NCBI GenBank assembly: GCA_020725865.1
Contig: DYEC01000012.1
Span: forward strand, 367,440 to 431,439
Length of the DNA: 64,000 bases
Source: Anaerolinea sp.
Lineage (GTDB): Bacteria; Chloroflexota; Anaerolineae; Anaerolineales; Anaerolineaceae
Direction of reading: 5' to 3'
The position numbers and the translations under genes are program-made. The notes below the pieces were generated by a model. The model did no database searches. It was not told the DNA's origin and saw nothing but the letters and a program-made list of their open reading frames with translations. Position 1 is the stretch's first letter. The number at the start of each line of letters is the position of its first letter. Shown in pieces: positions 17,165 through 26,987 of the stretch.

Positions 17165-18199
17165 CTAGAAAGTCACAATAACCCTGTAGGTATCTGGGCT
17201 GATCGCACGCTCAAAAGCATACCCAACGCTGGAAAACGGCACGCGTTCGCTGATAAAGGGCGCAATATTAATCATTCCTTGTGATAACATAGATACCGCT
17301 TGGCGGAAACTGTTTTTTGTATGAGAAAAAGTCCCGGTAACAACCCACTCGTTATAATGAATGTCGTTCGGATCAATCTCAAGCATTCCTTTGGGATGCA
17401 CAGAACCATAAAGACAAAGCCAACCACCCTTTGAAAGAAAACTTAAGGCTTGCTGGATGGCAGGTATTCCGCCCGCCGTGAAAAAGATTGCACGAAATTT
17501 TCTTCCGCCGTTGAAATCCAGCACAGTTCGTTCAAAAGTCGGGGACATTGGGTCTGCTGCCAGATCTGCGCCCAAAGCCAAAGCTTTCCCCCTTCGAACA
17601 GCATCTGGCTCACTCACCATCACTTGTACACCAAGCTGTTTCAGCAAAAGCACATGGAGCAATCCCATTATTCCTGTACCCTGAACAAGAACGTGATCCC
17701 CAAATTCTAATTCGGGGCGGCTGACGCTCCGTATCACACAGGCAACTGGTTCAGCCAGGGCTAAATGATCAAAATTGCTACCAAGCTTTGCTTTATAAAC
17801 CTGGTAATCTTCCAAAATTACAAACTCACTCAGCCCGCCGGGACCCCATAGCTGATAGGGAGGATGCCCGCCCTCATCTAACTCGCAAAAGTTATCCATT
17901 CCACGGCGGCAATGATCACAGACACCACAGCGCGTCATAATAGCAAGCGCGACCGGATCGCCAACTGCAGCAACATCTATCACATTCGATCCGAGTTCAA
18001 CTACTTCTCCTGAAACCTCATGTCCGCCCCGAAATGGATATTCTTCTGGTGAACAGCCTTTGTAAAAACGCTGTTCCCAGGTACATATTGCGCAACTTTT
18101 TACCTTGATCAAAACCTGTCGAGGACCCAAAGGCGGCAATTCAATTTCCTGAATTTCGACTTTTTGGGGTCCTGTAATAACAGCTGTTTGCGTTTTCAT
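17165..18199 (-). CDS. Zinc-dependent medium-chain alcohol/polyol dehydrogenase
   Basis: The 344-residue protein is a medium-chain dehydrogenase. Catalytic zinc ligands sit in CAICTWEQRF and GHEVSGEVVELG, the structural zinc site is CGVCDHCRRGMDNFC, and a Rossmann fold begins at VLVQGTGIMGLLHV. It resembles sorbitol/threonine-dehydrogenase-like enzymes and would oxidise a secondary alcohol with NAD(P). It lies between an SDR and the kinase in the leftward cluster, suggesting a sugar or polyol side-chain as substrate. Confidence 0.87.
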   Translation of the reverse strand: MKTQTAVITGPQKVEIQEIELPPLGPRQVLIKVKSCAICTWEQRFYKGCSPEEYPFRGGHEVSGEVVELGSNVIDVAAVGDPVALAIMTRCGVCDHCRRGMDNFCELDEGGHPPYQLWGPGGLSEFVILEDYQVYKAKLGSNFDHLALAEPVACVIRSVSRPELEFGDHVLVQGTGIMGLLHVLLLKQLGVQVMVSEPDAVRRGKALALGADLAADPMSPTFERTVLDFNGGRKFRAIFFTAGGIPAIQQALSFLSKGGWLCLYGSVHPKGMLEIDPNDIHYNEWVVTGTFSHTKNSFRQAVSMLSQGMINIAPFISERVPFSSVGYAFERAISPDTYRVIVTF

Positions 18200-18243
18200 A
18201 GTCTACCTTGTGGATATCTTTTAGTAGAAAGTCTTACCTCACC

Positions 18244-19029
18244 TCAACTCATCACCATTCCGCCGTCAACCTCGATTGCTTGCCCGGTGATGTAGCGCGA
18301 ATCCTTAGAGGCCAGAAAGGCAATCACCCCAGCAATTTCCCAAGGCTCCGCCAGACGTTTCATCGGGCAGTCGTTTGCACGCATTTGTAACCATTCTTCA
18401 GCAGTCATACCGTCCCGCGTGCCCACTTGCTCTGCAACTCCTCTGACCATTTCCGTCAATGTATTTCCCGGACAAACTGCATTCACAGTGACACCATACG
18501 GCGCCAATTCTTGCGCTACTGAGCGCGTCAAACCAATTACACCGCTCTTTGACGCTGAATATTCCATCGTGCCTGGCCAGCTCGTTTTTCCTGCCATAGA
18601 AGAAATATTAACGATACTGCCAGAGCGTTGTTGCATCATGATCGGAGCTACCGCCTGGTTGCACAAAAATACGCCCGTCAAGTTAATGTCAATTGTCCGT
18701 TGCCACTGTTCCAATGAAACATCCACCAGCGGTGCCCCAGTATATATCCCTGCTGACGTGACCAGGACGTCAATTCGCCCCCAGCGTTCTAAAATGGACG
18801 CAAATACCGTTTTGACATTCTCCATATCAGCCACGTTGCAATGTAATGCAATAGCATCTACGCCATACTGATGCAAACTTCTTGCCGTCGCTTCATTCGC
18901 AACATCATCAACATCCAAACAGGCCACATTTGCACCTTCTTCAGCAAAACGAATAGCGGTTGCCTGCCCGATACCCTTTGCCGCTCCTGTGATTACAGCA
19001 ACCTGACCAACAAATCGCTTCTGTTCCAT
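18244..19029 (-). CDS. Short-chain dehydrogenase/reductase 1
   Basis: The 261-residue SDR is classical: cofactor motif TGAAKGIG, NNAG-equivalent VTSAGIY, and an intact catalytic Ser-Tyr-Lys (NISSMAG, YSASK). The acidic residue after the second strand (CLDVDD) favours NAD. It is separated by 21 bases from the HcnB-like gene upstream and would be a 3-hydroxy or polyol dehydrogenase. It is similar in layout to the SDR at 29044, and both keep the Tyr that the two pteridine-reductase-like SDRs lack. Confidence 0.85.
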   Translation of the reverse strand: MEQKRFVGQVAVITGAAKGIGQATAIRFAEEGANVACLDVDDVANEATARSLHQYGVDAIALHCNVADMENVKTVFASILERWGRIDVLVTSAGIYTGAPLVDVSLEQWQRTIDINLTGVFLCNQAVAPIMMQQRSGSIVNISSMAGKTSWPGTMEYSASKSGVIGLTRSVAQELAPYGVTVNAVCPGNTLTEMVRGVAEQVGTRDGMTAEEWLQMRANDCPMKRLAEPWEIAGVIAFLASKDSRYITGQAIEVDGGMVMS

Positions 19030-19050
19030 ATCACTTAGCCTCCATTCCAG

Positions 19051-20490
19051 TCATTCTGAAAAATTTAATTCTTGTGCCGCCTTGGCCAGTTCTTCCACCG
19101 TCATCGGTTCAAGTGGCGGACGAATTGAGTATGCCCCCCCCTTATCTATATCCAAATAACTTTGTCCGGTAAATGCCATCACCGCATTTCTCACCGAGTG
19201 TTCACACATTCTACCTTGACAATTCCCCATCCCAGTTCTCGTCAGCATTTTAACTTCAGTTACTGATCGAGCACCCATCTCTATCGCTGCGCGTATTTCC
19301 CGACGCGTAATCTCTTCGCACCGACAGATAGTTGTTTCATCCGTCGAAAGATTAAACAGGTCTGATCCTCGTACAAAAACCTTGCCCAGCATTTCAGCAA
19401 AGCGCTGCTGTCGTCTTAAAAGCGAGCGCAGTTTTCCATACTCCCACTGAGCAGTTGAGTGACCAAGCCTACCCAAGCGGCTGGCAACTGCTACCCCAGC
19501 CACTCGCCCCTCGAGACGTGCTAGTTCTGCCCCGCCAATTCCACCTGCATCCCCAACCACATATACGCTCGGCAGAGATGTTTGCATAGTTTCATCGCGC
19601 TCTGGAATAATGCCTCCTTTTTCGCCTACGTAGCTATGCTTACACCCCATCATGCGGCTTAGGTAATTATTCGGTACAAGCCCGTATCCTGAAATAATTG
19701 TGTCAACCTTCACAGTTCGCCTCGAAGATGGAACAGGATTCAAGCGGTTGTCTAAACGGGCAATAACTGCCTCTTCAACTTTACCATTACCACGTGCTTC
19801 TACGACCGACCAGCCAATTCGATATGGAGCTTTTGCCCTCAGGATCGTGCTCAAATACTTGAACCCCTCTTCAATCCGATTGGTTTGCCCTAAGATAAAT
19901 GGAATATACGGTATCGCTTTCCAAAACGGTCTAGATGCCTCGCAAATTTCAACCACTTCGGCACCGCCTTCAATAAGATGCGCCGCAACAGAAAGCAACA
20001 AAGGTCCGCTACCGGTCACAAGCACGCGTTTGCCAGGAAGAATGCGCTGCGTCTTCACCAAAATCAGAGCTGCTCCTGCGCTGATCACCCCAGGCAAAGT
20101 CCAACCAGGGAAAGGCATCGGCAAGTCATATGCCCCTGTAGCTAGAATAACCGAATCTGCGGTTATCAATCTAGGCGACTCGTTGCCCGTTAAGGCAATT
20201 AACCATCCTTTTTCACCCTCTTTTGGAAAGATTCCCCATACTAACGTACCAAAGTAGCGTGTTATCTCAACCCCGCCTAACAGCCTGATAAGCATATCCC
20301 CTTCAGCTTCAACTTTGGTTCGATGGCGAGCAGAAAACTCCGCAGGCAACTCTTTATAATATTGTCCGCCCGGCTGCGGATAACGATCAATGAGCACTGT
20401 ACTGACCCCCGCCTCTGCGGCAGTGATGGCAGCCTCCATTCCTGCTGGTCCCCCACCAACAACTGCCAGCTCATAACGCACTTCTTTCAT
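19051..20490 (-). CDS. FAD/NAD(P)-binding oxidoreductase with BFD-like [2Fe-2S] domain (HcnB-like)
   Basis: The 479-residue protein has two nucleotide-binding motifs (VVGGGPAGMEAA near the start, VLVTGSGPLLLS in the middle) and a C-terminal Cys-rich domain, CRCEEITRREI...GMGNCQGRMC, of the BFD type. It matches the alpha subunit of hydrogen-cyanide synthase, opine oxidase and D-hydroxyproline dehydrogenase complexes, which pass electrons from an amine oxidase subunit. The start at 20490 overlaps the stop of the ferredoxin-like gene as ATGA and follows AGGAGG. Confidence 0.87.
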   Translation of the reverse strand: MKEVRYELAVVGGGPAGMEAAITAAEAGVSTVLIDRYPQPGGQYYKELPAEFSARHRTKVEAEGDMLIRLLGGVEITRYFGTLVWGIFPKEGEKGWLIALTGNESPRLITADSVILATGAYDLPMPFPGWTLPGVISAGAALILVKTQRILPGKRVLVTGSGPLLLSVAAHLIEGGAEVVEICEASRPFWKAIPYIPFILGQTNRIEEGFKYLSTILRAKAPYRIGWSVVEARGNGKVEEAVIARLDNRLNPVPSSRRTVKVDTIISGYGLVPNNYLSRMMGCKHSYVGEKGGIIPERDETMQTSLPSVYVVGDAGGIGGAELARLEGRVAGVAVASRLGRLGHSTAQWEYGKLRSLLRRQQRFAEMLGKVFVRGSDLFNLSTDETTICRCEEITRREIRAAIEMGARSVTEVKMLTRTGMGNCQGRMCEHSVRNAVMAFTGQSYLDIDKGGAYSIRPPLEPMTVEELAKAAQELNFSE

Positions 20491-20792
20491 GCTGCAACCT
20501 CCTCTTGCGTAACTACGGTCATACCATCCGTGACTGGGGTCAAACAGGCTCGTACATTCTTGACGCCATTGATTGTTACAAGACATTCAAAACAAATTCC
20601 CATACCGCAGTACATCCCGCGCGGCATTTTGTCCTTTGCTGTGGTACGGAACACACGAAACCCAGACGCCATCATTGCCGCAGCCACAGTTTCCCCTTCA
20701 AAAGCCTCTATTGGCTTTCCATCAACGGTGATCTGTACCTTCCTGCCACGCTTAACCTCAGGAAGCAACGAGGTGCTTTTTTCAATGCGCAT
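20487..20792 (-). CDS. Small [2Fe-2S] subunit (HcnA-like)
   Basis: The 101-residue protein is a plant-type ferredoxin domain with CGMGICFECLVTINGVKNVRAC supplying the cluster cysteines. In opine oxidase, D-hydroxyproline dehydrogenase and HcnABC complexes this small subunit lies next to the HcnB-like FAD protein, as here. It overlaps the DAO gene upstream by 11 bases, so the four genes from 23086 to 19051 are translationally coupled. Confidence 0.87.
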   Translation of the reverse strand: MRIEKSTSLLPEVKRGRKVQITVDGKPIEAFEGETVAAAMMASGFRVFRTTAKDKMPRGMYCGMGICFECLVTINGVKNVRACLTPVTDGMTVVTQEEVAA

Positions 20793-21939
20793 AGCTCATT
20801 GTCCTTTCTGGAGAAAAGTTTTCAATATTCAAATCCGTCTTACCTTGAACAACTAACTGGGCAACCGTCTCTCCTGCTAATGGAGTAACAACAACGGTTG
20901 AGCGAAAAGCCGTTGCTAGGATTAATCCTCTTATACTCTTAAGAGAACCTAACATTGGGCAACTATCACTCGTATGCGCCACTGCAGCAGACCACCCTCT
21001 CAAAACTCTCAGTCCTGCCATTGATGGAAAATGACGAACAAAAGCCTTGGATACAGCAGGCATTGAAGAATAAGGAACATCGGTTCGAAAATGATCTGCT
21101 TCATACATTGCCTCACCTAGTAATAAATGACCGTGAGGAGACTGACTAATTGCAAAGTTTGCAATAATTTCGCCCTTTTCATGATCTGCTGTACGTTCAA
21201 AAAAAGACGCGGAAGCTATGTGATTACGCAAGCAAAGCCGAATTGGCTCTGTGACTGCTGCTTGCCCCAGAACATAATGAATATCCAAGTCCAGCCCCAG
21301 TGCTCTAACCAGATGTCGAGTCCTTGCTCCAGTGCAAAGAATAACTGTCCCAGCATAAAAATCACCTTGTGTCGTCTTTGCTCCTAATACACGATCCCCC
21401 TCAACCAGAAAACCATCCACTTCGGTATAACAGAATTCGTTCAAACCCATCTGTCTTGCACGAAGTAAATAAGCAGATATAAACTGAAATGGATCTACCT
21501 GTCCTTCGTGAGCATGATATAAAGCTCCTAACAAGTGAGTTGGATCAATCTCCGGCTCAACTTCTTTTAGTTGCTCAGCTGGCACCAGCTCGGATTGAAT
21601 CCCAGCCCCTCGAACAACATTAAGGCGTTCTTCCATCATCCGCCATTGTATTTCATTTTCAATTAACAACAATCCCCCAATCTTGCGATATCCAATCGGA
21701 TATCCCAATTCTTCTTCCAAGTTCTGGAACTTTGGAACAGCCGCCTTGTTCATTGAAACACTTTTCTCGAGCTCCATATCTTGGATTTGAATGTTGCCGT
21801 AATTAGCACGCGAAGCACCGGCAGCTAAACTACCGCGCTCTATCAATGCGACCTTGAGGCCTGCAGAACAAAGATGATAGGAAACAGAACAACCAATATA
21901 ACCGGCACCCACAACGATTACATCAAAGGTCTTTGCCAT
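20782..21939 (-). CDS. DAO-family FAD-dependent amine oxidase/dehydrogenase A (HcnC-like)
   Basis: The 385-residue protein begins with the FAD-binding VIVVGAGYIGCSVSYHL and ends with a GLILATAFRSTVVVTPLAGE segment, as in glycine/sarcosine oxidase-like DAO proteins. It would oxidise a secondary or D-amino acid, passing electrons through the HcnA/B-like subunits. The C-terminal GH(G) FAD motif is replaced by AFRSTV, which may alter catalysis. It overlaps the second DAO gene by 17 bases. Confidence 0.83.
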   Translation of the reverse strand: MAKTFDVIVVGAGYIGCSVSYHLCSAGLKVALIERGSLAAGASRANYGNIQIQDMELEKSVSMNKAAVPKFQNLEEELGYPIGYRKIGGLLLIENEIQWRMMEERLNVVRGAGIQSELVPAEQLKEVEPEIDPTHLLGALYHAHEGQVDPFQFISAYLLRARQMGLNEFCYTEVDGFLVEGDRVLGAKTTQGDFYAGTVILCTGARTRHLVRALGLDLDIHYVLGQAAVTEPIRLCLRNHIASASFFERTADHEKGEIIANFAISQSPHGHLLLGEAMYEADHFRTDVPYSSMPAVSKAFVRHFPSMAGLRVLRGWSAAVAHTSDSCPMLGSLKSIRGLILATAFRSTVVVTPLAGETVAQLVVQGKTDLNIENFSPERTMSYAH

Positions 21940-23086
21940 GATTGCCTCCCGAGGTAAAGCGGCCCGGAGAAAATGAAGACAAAGCTGGTATTTCCTGTCG
22001 CTCCAAAATCATTTTGGCAGACCATTCAGCCAGTATTGGAACGGTTGGTATCGCCAGGTGTAAGCCCGCCAAGATAAAAAGGTTTTCAAATCCCGGCAAC
22101 CAGCCGACTGCGGGTAAATAATCTGGCAAAAAAGGGCTGGGAGCAGCCCAAGCGCGCATTACACGAACTTGCGACAGCGCAGGAAAGTATTTTTTTAGAG
22201 CCCTGGATAACGCAGGCATTCCCCAAGCAGTGCTGGCTTGATCAATTTCAGATAATTGCTGTATTGCGTTTGAAACCACTAATGTGCCATTCGGATGTTG
22301 TCCAACACCTAAAGTTACAGTAGGTTTATTACCATGTACCGTTTCATAAAAACCAGCCATGCCAACGTGGTGATGGATAATCCGAGGAATTGGTTCCGTG
22401 ACGAGAGCCTCAGCATGAGTAAAACGCATAGGAAGTTCACCGCCCGCCCACTCAGCCAATATTCCAGTCCATGCACCACAAGCCAGAACCACTGTATCGG
22501 CAACAAACTTCTCTCTTTTGCTTAGAATTGCCAGAATTGTTCCATTTTCCACCTGAAAACCAGTTACCGGCGTTTGTGTTAAGATTGTCGCTCCCAATCG
22601 CCTTGCAGCATTGGCATAGCCAATTAGAAAGTTAAATGGATTGAGATGTGCCTCTTGAGAGCACACCGCTCCGAGCAACCCGCGAACAGAAAGCGCAGGT
22701 TCGTATTTTTGCAGAGTTCCACAATCCAGCATCTCAGCCACTATACCCTTGCGTTGCAAACAATTTACCCGCTCCTGGTAAGCGTTCCATTGTTCAATCG
22801 TGGAAAGCAATGTAATATGACCCGGCAATTCCCATTCCAGGTCTATTTCTAGTTCTTCCCTTGTGGCTGCCAGACGATTGAAACCTGATAATGCCAAATC
22901 AAGATATTCTTCCGTTTCGCTTTCGATAAGCTGAACACGCCCAGCACAGGCACCCGAAGAGCCGCAGCCAAGAGAACCGGCTTCTAGAAGAACAACACGG
23001 CTGCCAGCTAGGCTCAGATAATATGTTAATAAGAGGCCAGAAAAACCACCGCCAATAACAATGACATCAGAAGACGGCACCCTCAT
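21923..23086 (-). CDS. DAO-family FAD-dependent amine oxidase/dehydrogenase B
   Basis: The 387-residue paralogue of the preceding protein has VIVIGGGFSGLLLTYYL at the N-terminus, LEAGSLGCGSSGACAGRVQ and a C-terminal LFILAGLHLAIPTVPILAE. Two DAO-type subunits with one HcnA/B-like pair resembles heterotetrameric arrangements such as sarcosine oxidase or D-hydroxyproline dehydrogenase, but the exact pairing is unclear. Its start overlaps the permease stop as ATGA, tying amine oxidation to the importer. Confidence 0.83.
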   Translation of the reverse strand: MRVPSSDVIVIGGGFSGLLLTYYLSLAGSRVVLLEAGSLGCGSSGACAGRVQLIESETEEYLDLALSGFNRLAATREELEIDLEWELPGHITLLSTIEQWNAYQERVNCLQRKGIVAEMLDCGTLQKYEPALSVRGLLGAVCSQEAHLNPFNFLIGYANAARRLGATILTQTPVTGFQVENGTILAILSKREKFVADTVVLACGAWTGILAEWAGGELPMRFTHAEALVTEPIPRIIHHHVGMAGFYETVHGNKPTVTLGVGQHPNGTLVVSNAIQQLSEIDQASTAWGMPALSRALKKYFPALSQVRVMRAWAAPSPFLPDYLPAVGWLPGFENLFILAGLHLAIPTVPILAEWSAKMILERQEIPALSSFSPGRFTSGGNHGKDL

Positions 23087-24045
23087 CCTTCCTCACGCTT
23101 AAACGGACTGCCGTATGAAGCAGGCCAGCTAGCCCGCCCTACCACAGAAATCAATGCAATCATCGTAACAACGTAAGGCAACATTACAAGAAACTGATAC
23201 GGGATTCCCAAATTCAAGGCCTGGATACGTAACTGCAGTGCGTCCGCAGCTCCAAAGAGAAGTGTTCCCAAAAATACCCCAACCGGCTGCCATTTTCCAA
23301 AAACGATTGCAGTATATGCAATAAATCCACGCCCTGCCGTCATGTTTTCCATATATGATCCTAACAATCCGATAGATAGAAACGAGCCAGCTAATCCGCT
23401 GAACGCACCAGCAAAAATTATTGTGGCGTAGCGTACTTTCGAAACACTGATTCCAACTGTATCCGCTGCATGTGGATGTTCACCAACCGCTCGTATCTTT
23501 AATCCCCATGATGTACGATACAAAATAAACCATACAACTGGCACAAGCACATAACCCACATAAACAACTGGGAGGTGATTGAAAAGGACAGGACCTAAAA
23601 TTGGGATATCTCCTAAAAGTGGTATCTTCACTAGAGGAAGCTTTGGAACCTTTATAACCGTTTGTATAACTTCAGAGCCACGCGTAAAGACGAGAGCATA
23701 TAGAACCGCTGAAAGTCCAACTGCTCCGAGATTCAGTCCAACGCTGGTAACAATTTGGTGCGCACCTACAGAAACCGCCATGAGTGAATAGGCGAATCCA
23801 ACAAGCATCCCGAAGACAATAGCTAACAAAACTCCCATCCACACATTCCCGAAAACCCCGCTACCAATAATTCCTCCCACGGCACCCATCAACATCATAG
23901 CTTCCATGCTAAACGTGACAACACCAGAGCGTTCAGCTAACACACTACCCACTGCCGCTAACAGCAACGGAGTGGTCATGCGGACAACTGCAACATAAAA
24001 GTCGAGATTTAGAAAGATGGACGCTAAATCGCTAAGCATTGGCAA
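23083..24045 (-). CDS. BMP-type ABC importer 1, permease (NupQ-like)
   Basis: The 320-residue membrane protein has about nine hydrophobic segments and the ABC-2 sugar/nucleoside permease family signature (LAERSGVVTFSMEAMMLMGA, SWGLKIRAVGEHPHAADTVGIS). It matches the second permease of BmpA/NupABC-class nucleoside importers. It overlaps the other permease by 14 bases. Ligands of this class include purine and pyrimidine nucleosides and related heterocycles. Confidence 0.88.
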   Translation of the reverse strand: MPMLSDLASIFLNLDFYVAVVRMTTPLLLAAVGSVLAERSGVVTFSMEAMMLMGAVGGIIGSGVFGNVWMGVLLAIVFGMLVGFAYSLMAVSVGAHQIVTSVGLNLGAVGLSAVLYALVFTRGSEVIQTVIKVPKLPLVKIPLLGDIPILGPVLFNHLPVVYVGYVLVPVVWFILYRTSWGLKIRAVGEHPHAADTVGISVSKVRYATIIFAGAFSGLAGSFLSIGLLGSYMENMTAGRGFIAYTAIVFGKWQPVGVFLGTLLFGAADALQLRIQALNLGIPYQFLVMLPYVVTMIALISVVGRASWPASYGSPFKREEG

Positions 24046-25306
24046 CCTCTTCTTTTGCAGGTTCTAGTTTTTGTTCAGACACTTCCCTGGCAAGGCGCTT
24101 CTTCTTTAGGTTTGCCCCTATATCTACTGTGGTACCAGCAATTGCAAACACTATAGCCAAAGCTTGAATAATATACACTACAGCAATGGGAACGGAGGTG
24201 ATAACTTGCATTTTGTTCGCACCTGCACGCAACGCGCCAAAAAAGGTCGCGCTTAACAACACTCCTAACGGATGTAACTGACCAATTAAAGCTACAGGAA
24301 TGCCATCAAAACCAGCATTCACCAGAAAATTGGGGATAACACGATGCTGGGTACCAAGCACTTCCATGCCACCTGCTAGTCCAGCCAATGTCCCGCTAAT
24401 CAACGCAGTAACAAAAAGGGTGCGCGGCACATTAATGCCCATAAACCTAGCTGCTTCTGGATTGATCCCTACAGCACGCGAGCGATATCCGGTTACTGTC
24501 TTAAACATCACAAAGAAGATCACAAGGGCAGTCAACAAAGCTAGCAGGGGTGCAAGTGATATTCTTCCGAAAGCCGTAATGCCCAACAATTCTTTATACC
24601 ACTCAGCACCACCAAATAAGCTTGAAAACAGATTACTTTCAAGCAAGGACTTCATAGTGGGAAGATGAGCAGCATCCACTAGGAAAGCAGATTTGGGATG
24701 CGGTTGAGTCGCATCCTTAATACCAAGCCAGTTTTGAAATGTCCAAATAGGCTCAACACCGCCAAATAACAAAATTCCTTCCTGAATGTGATCAACCCGA
24801 ATCACCCATTCAAAATATTGGATGGCAATGTAATTCATCAGCAAAGTTGTTAATACCTCATTGATGCCACGTTTAGCCTTTAGATAGGCAGGTAAAAGGA
24901 CCCATACTAACCCCATAAAGCCAGAAGCAAATATACACAGTGTTATTAACAACCAAGAGGGTAAATTCGGAAAAGTGATAGCAAACCATACTGCGGCAAT
25001 AGCACCCATATAAAGTTGCCCCTCAGCACCGATATTAAAAAACCCTCCTCGATATCCATATGCAACTGCTAAGCCAGTGAAAACCAGTGGGGTTAGCCTT
25101 TGCAAAGTTGTCGCTATGCCACTTATGCTACCAAAAGCGCCGCTAAAAAGCGCTGTGTATGCAGCCATGGGACTGCTTCCCCACGCCAGGATAATAAAAC
25201 CACTAACCAAAAATGCTGCCATAATCGCTGCGACTGGAATCGCAATACTGAACGAGCGCTCTAGAAACTCACGCCAGAGTATCCATAGTCTATTTTTGCT
25301 CTTCAT
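24032..25306 (-). CDS. BMP-type ABC importer 1, permease (NupP-like)
   Basis: This is a 424-residue membrane permease of the same family: GGFFNIGAEGQLYMGA and RSRAVGINPEAARFMGINV are the diagnostic loops. An insertion of about 70 residues between the two halves (near residues 180-250), absent from the second importer's permease, probably lies in an extracytoplasmic loop. The C-terminus is basic and cytoplasmic. It pairs with the NupQ-like permease downstream. Confidence 0.88.
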   Translation of the reverse strand: MKSKNRLWILWREFLERSFSIAIPVAAIMAAFLVSGFIILAWGSSPMAAYTALFSGAFGSISGIATTLQRLTPLVFTGLAVAYGYRGGFFNIGAEGQLYMGAIAAVWFAITFPNLPSWLLITLCIFASGFMGLVWVLLPAYLKAKRGINEVLTTLLMNYIAIQYFEWVIRVDHIQEGILLFGGVEPIWTFQNWLGIKDATQPHPKSAFLVDAAHLPTMKSLLESNLFSSLFGGAEWYKELLGITAFGRISLAPLLALLTALVIFFVMFKTVTGYRSRAVGINPEAARFMGINVPRTLFVTALISGTLAGLAGGMEVLGTQHRVIPNFLVNAGFDGIPVALIGQLHPLGVLLSATFFGALRAGANKMQVITSVPIAVVYIIQALAIVFAIAGTTVDIGANLKKKRLAREVSEQKLEPAKEEVANA

Positions 25307-25334
25307 TTGTCTCTTCCTAATCGTTAATCTTCTA

Positions 25335-26870
25335 CTAAATGTCCATCGCTGTCAGATCGCCAACACGCAGAACCCCTGCCATCATTTCGCTAATCTCATG
25401 AATATCGGCGCCCTTTGCAGGGACAATACCCACAATTTCGCCCTCGTACATTACGGCTATACGATCAGACAATGTAAGAATCTCCTCCAGTTCGGTGGAA
25501 ATTAGCAGAATAGCCGCTCCTGTGTTGCGAGCTTCAACCATTTGATTGCGAACATATTCTGTAGCTCCAACATCTAGTCCGCGCGTAGGCTGTGCTGCGA
25601 TAACCAGGGCAGGATTACCGCTCATCTCGCGCGCCAGCACAACCTTTTGCTGATTACCTCCTGATAAGAGCTTGACTTTTAGATCCGGGCCTGGTGTACG
25701 AATATCGAATTTTTTTATTGAACTAGCAGCAAACTCAGCAATAGGTCTTGACTGAAATATTCCGTTCTTTGACAAAGGTAGCTTATAGTATGACTTACCA
25801 ATCAAGTTTTCGGTAATTGTGAAATCCAATAACAAACCAGTGTGCTGGCGGTCTGGTGGAATGTAAGCCACTCCCCTGTTAATAATCTCTAGAGGTGAAC
25901 AATTCGTAACATCATATCCCAACACTTCCACCGTGCCGTTAGTAGCTTTCCGCATACCAAATAAAACTTCAGCCAGTTCGGTTTGACCATTCCCGTCTAC
26001 ACCAGCTATTCCTAATATCTCATTACGCCTGATGTAAAAACTCACGCTCTTGACAGCAGGCAATTCACGATTATCAAGTGCCGAAAGATTCTTTACTCTG
26101 AGAACAACCTCTCCCGGCATCAGATCTGGTTTCTTAATGTCCAAAAATACCTCACGTCCGACCATCATCTTTGCAAGTTCACGCGTATTTGTGTCAGACG
26201 TATTGACCGTCGCCACCTTACGACCATTCCGCAAGACCGTCACCCGGTCGCAAAGCGCCATTACCTCTTCCAACTTGTGGGTAATAAAGATGATCGAGAT
26301 TCCCTGGTTAGCAAGAGATCTGAGTACCTTAAACAGCTCTTCCACTTCGCCTGGAGTAAGAACCGCCGTTGGCTCATCCAATATAAGTAATTCAGCTTTT
26401 CGATAGAGTGCCTTCAAAATTTCAACCCGCTGTTGCACTCCTACAGGGAGCTGCCATATTTGCGCCTTAGGATTAACTAACAGACCGTAGCGTTCACCCG
26501 TCTGTTGAACCTCTTTTTCCACAGCAGATAAATCCAAAAGAGGCTCGCGGGGCAAAGGTAACCCAAGAACCACATTTTCTGCTACTGTCAATGGGGGTAC
26601 AAGCATAAAATGTTGATGAACCATGCCGATTCCTAGCGCAATCGCATCACGCGCTTGGTGGACAGAAACCTCTTTTCCTTTCCAGAATATCTTTCCACTA
26701 TCGGGACGATATAACCCATATACACAGTTCATCAAAGTAGTTTTTCCTGCACCATTTTCTCCTAATAAGGCATGAATTTCACCCTGCTCAATTGATAAAT
26801 CAACATCATCATTGGCTAAAACCCCAGGAAAGGTTTTGCGAATCTTCTCCAGACGAAGCAGTTCTGTCAT
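25335..26870 (-). CDS. BMP-type ABC importer 1, dual ATPase (NupO-like)
   Basis: The 511-residue protein has two ABC domains. The N-terminal one has Walker A GENGAGKTT, and the C-terminal one has the degenerate Walker A GVDGNGQTE and signature LSGGNQQK, typical of nucleoside/ribose ATPases (NupO, RbsA). It energises importer 1. It is preceded by the substrate-binding lipoprotein gene and a strong intergenic hairpin. Confidence 0.92.
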   Translation of the reverse strand: MTELLRLEKIRKTFPGVLANDDVDLSIEQGEIHALLGENGAGKTTLMNCVYGLYRPDSGKIFWKGKEVSVHQARDAIALGIGMVHQHFMLVPPLTVAENVVLGLPLPREPLLDLSAVEKEVQQTGERYGLLVNPKAQIWQLPVGVQQRVEILKALYRKAELLILDEPTAVLTPGEVEELFKVLRSLANQGISIIFITHKLEEVMALCDRVTVLRNGRKVATVNTSDTNTRELAKMMVGREVFLDIKKPDLMPGEVVLRVKNLSALDNRELPAVKSVSFYIRRNEILGIAGVDGNGQTELAEVLFGMRKATNGTVEVLGYDVTNCSPLEIINRGVAYIPPDRQHTGLLLDFTITENLIGKSYYKLPLSKNGIFQSRPIAEFAASSIKKFDIRTPGPDLKVKLLSGGNQQKVVLAREMSGNPALVIAAQPTRGLDVGATEYVRNQMVEARNTGAAILLISTELEEILTLSDRIAVMYEGEIVGIVPAKGADIHEISEMMAGVLRVGDLTAMDI

Positions 26871-26935
26871 GGGCTCTCCATAAGTAAATCAGATAATGAA
26901 CATCCTTATCGTTAAGAAACTCAAACTTCAGGGGA

Positions 26936-26965
26936 ATGTTCCCCGGGCCGTAGCCCGGGGAACAT
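26936..26965 (-). terminator. 13-bp GC-rich intergenic hairpin after the importer 1 lipoprotein gene
   Basis: ATGTTCCCCGGGC (26936-26948) pairs perfectly with 26953-26965 across a 4-base CGTA loop. No T-tract follows on the minus strand, so it is more likely an mRNA-stabilising or partial-termination element that raises the level of the binding protein relative to the ABC subunits. Confidence 0.65.
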
Positions 26966-26987
26966 CAAGCAAGATCAAGCAGATGGA

